Below, piece after piece: positions 63,991 to 64,000 of a stretch of DNA of 64,000 nucleotides. Under the pieces are notes generated by a model. The model did not search any database and was not told where the DNA came from. It worked only from the letters and a program-made list of their open reading frames with translations. This DNA is from Rhineura floridana. Taxonomy: Eukaryota > Chordata > Lepidosauria > Squamata > Rhineuridae. The stretch is from the NCBI RefSeq assembly GCF_030035675.1, contig NC_084487.1, positions 34,406,474-34,470,473 on the forward strand. The letters run 5' to 3'. Numbering within the stretch: the first letter of the stretch is position 1; each line of letters opens with the position of its first letter. The position numbers and the translations under genes were made by a program.

Positions 63991-64000
63991 AATAATGAAG

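Larger units (their letters stand above)
61895..64000 (+). other. MYBPC1: MYBPC1 intron 11 (partial)
   Basis: At least 2.1 kb. I see nothing identifiable in 61.9-63.0 kb. The end of the window is a chain of repeats: palindromic element, SINE, Tigger-like element, L2-like tail and (AAT)n. Confidence 0.85.

Overview
The window is nuclear DNA of a vertebrate, most likely a squamate reptile. It holds the 5' part of one host gene on the + strand, the slow skeletal myosin-binding protein C gene (MYBPC1). The squamate call rests on the repeat content: RTE-BovB LINE pieces, a tRNA-derived SINE with a BovB-like tail (Sauria type), L2 and CR1-like tails, and many short hAT-type elements. The exact species cannot be told from the sequence.

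Layout. Positions 1-1823 are upstream DNA: a truncated L2 LINE joined to a truncated, inverted hAT transposase gene. The start-codon exon ends at 2566 and is followed by a 27.9 kb first intron. That intron carries a nearly full-length LINE of the I/Jockey-like group (about 10.28-14.13 kb), a GC-rich LTR-like segment (14.53-15.39 kb), a solo LTR with 4-bp flanking repeats (24.04-25.05 kb), a 100-bp AAAG tract and many SINE, CR1-like, L2 and hAT-type pieces. From 30.5 to 40.0 kb come five tiny coding exons (33, 42, 36, 24 and 36 nt), all phase 1 at both ends. Longer exons then encode the region before the first Ig domain (42.6 kb), the C1 Ig domain (49.4 and 51.2 kb) and the start of the M-motif (56.7 and 61.8 kb). 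The gene continues beyond the window.

The eleven exons read as one continuous frame of about 225 codons. Reading phase is preserved at every junction, and from the C1 domain on the protein closely matches remembered human MYBPC1. The product is a thick-filament protein of the sarcomere C-zone. The microexon block encodes a flexible acidic/Pro/Ser/Thr-rich N-terminal linker that can gain or lose modules without shifting frame.

Points deserving most attention: the symmetric microexon block; a nearby 35-nt exon-like segment that would break the frame; an intact 65-codon antisense ORF that starts as a Dishevelled-type DIX domain, ends in unrelated residues, carries an L2-like tail and is flanked by a 35-bp inverted repeat; a perfect 47+47-bp palindrome 341 bp after a C1 exon; and a minus-strand L1-like insertion with an exact 19-bp target-site duplication. 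I found no undescribed biochemical system, no RNA gene and no CRISPR array. Repeat family names are from memory of family hallmarks, not from a database search.
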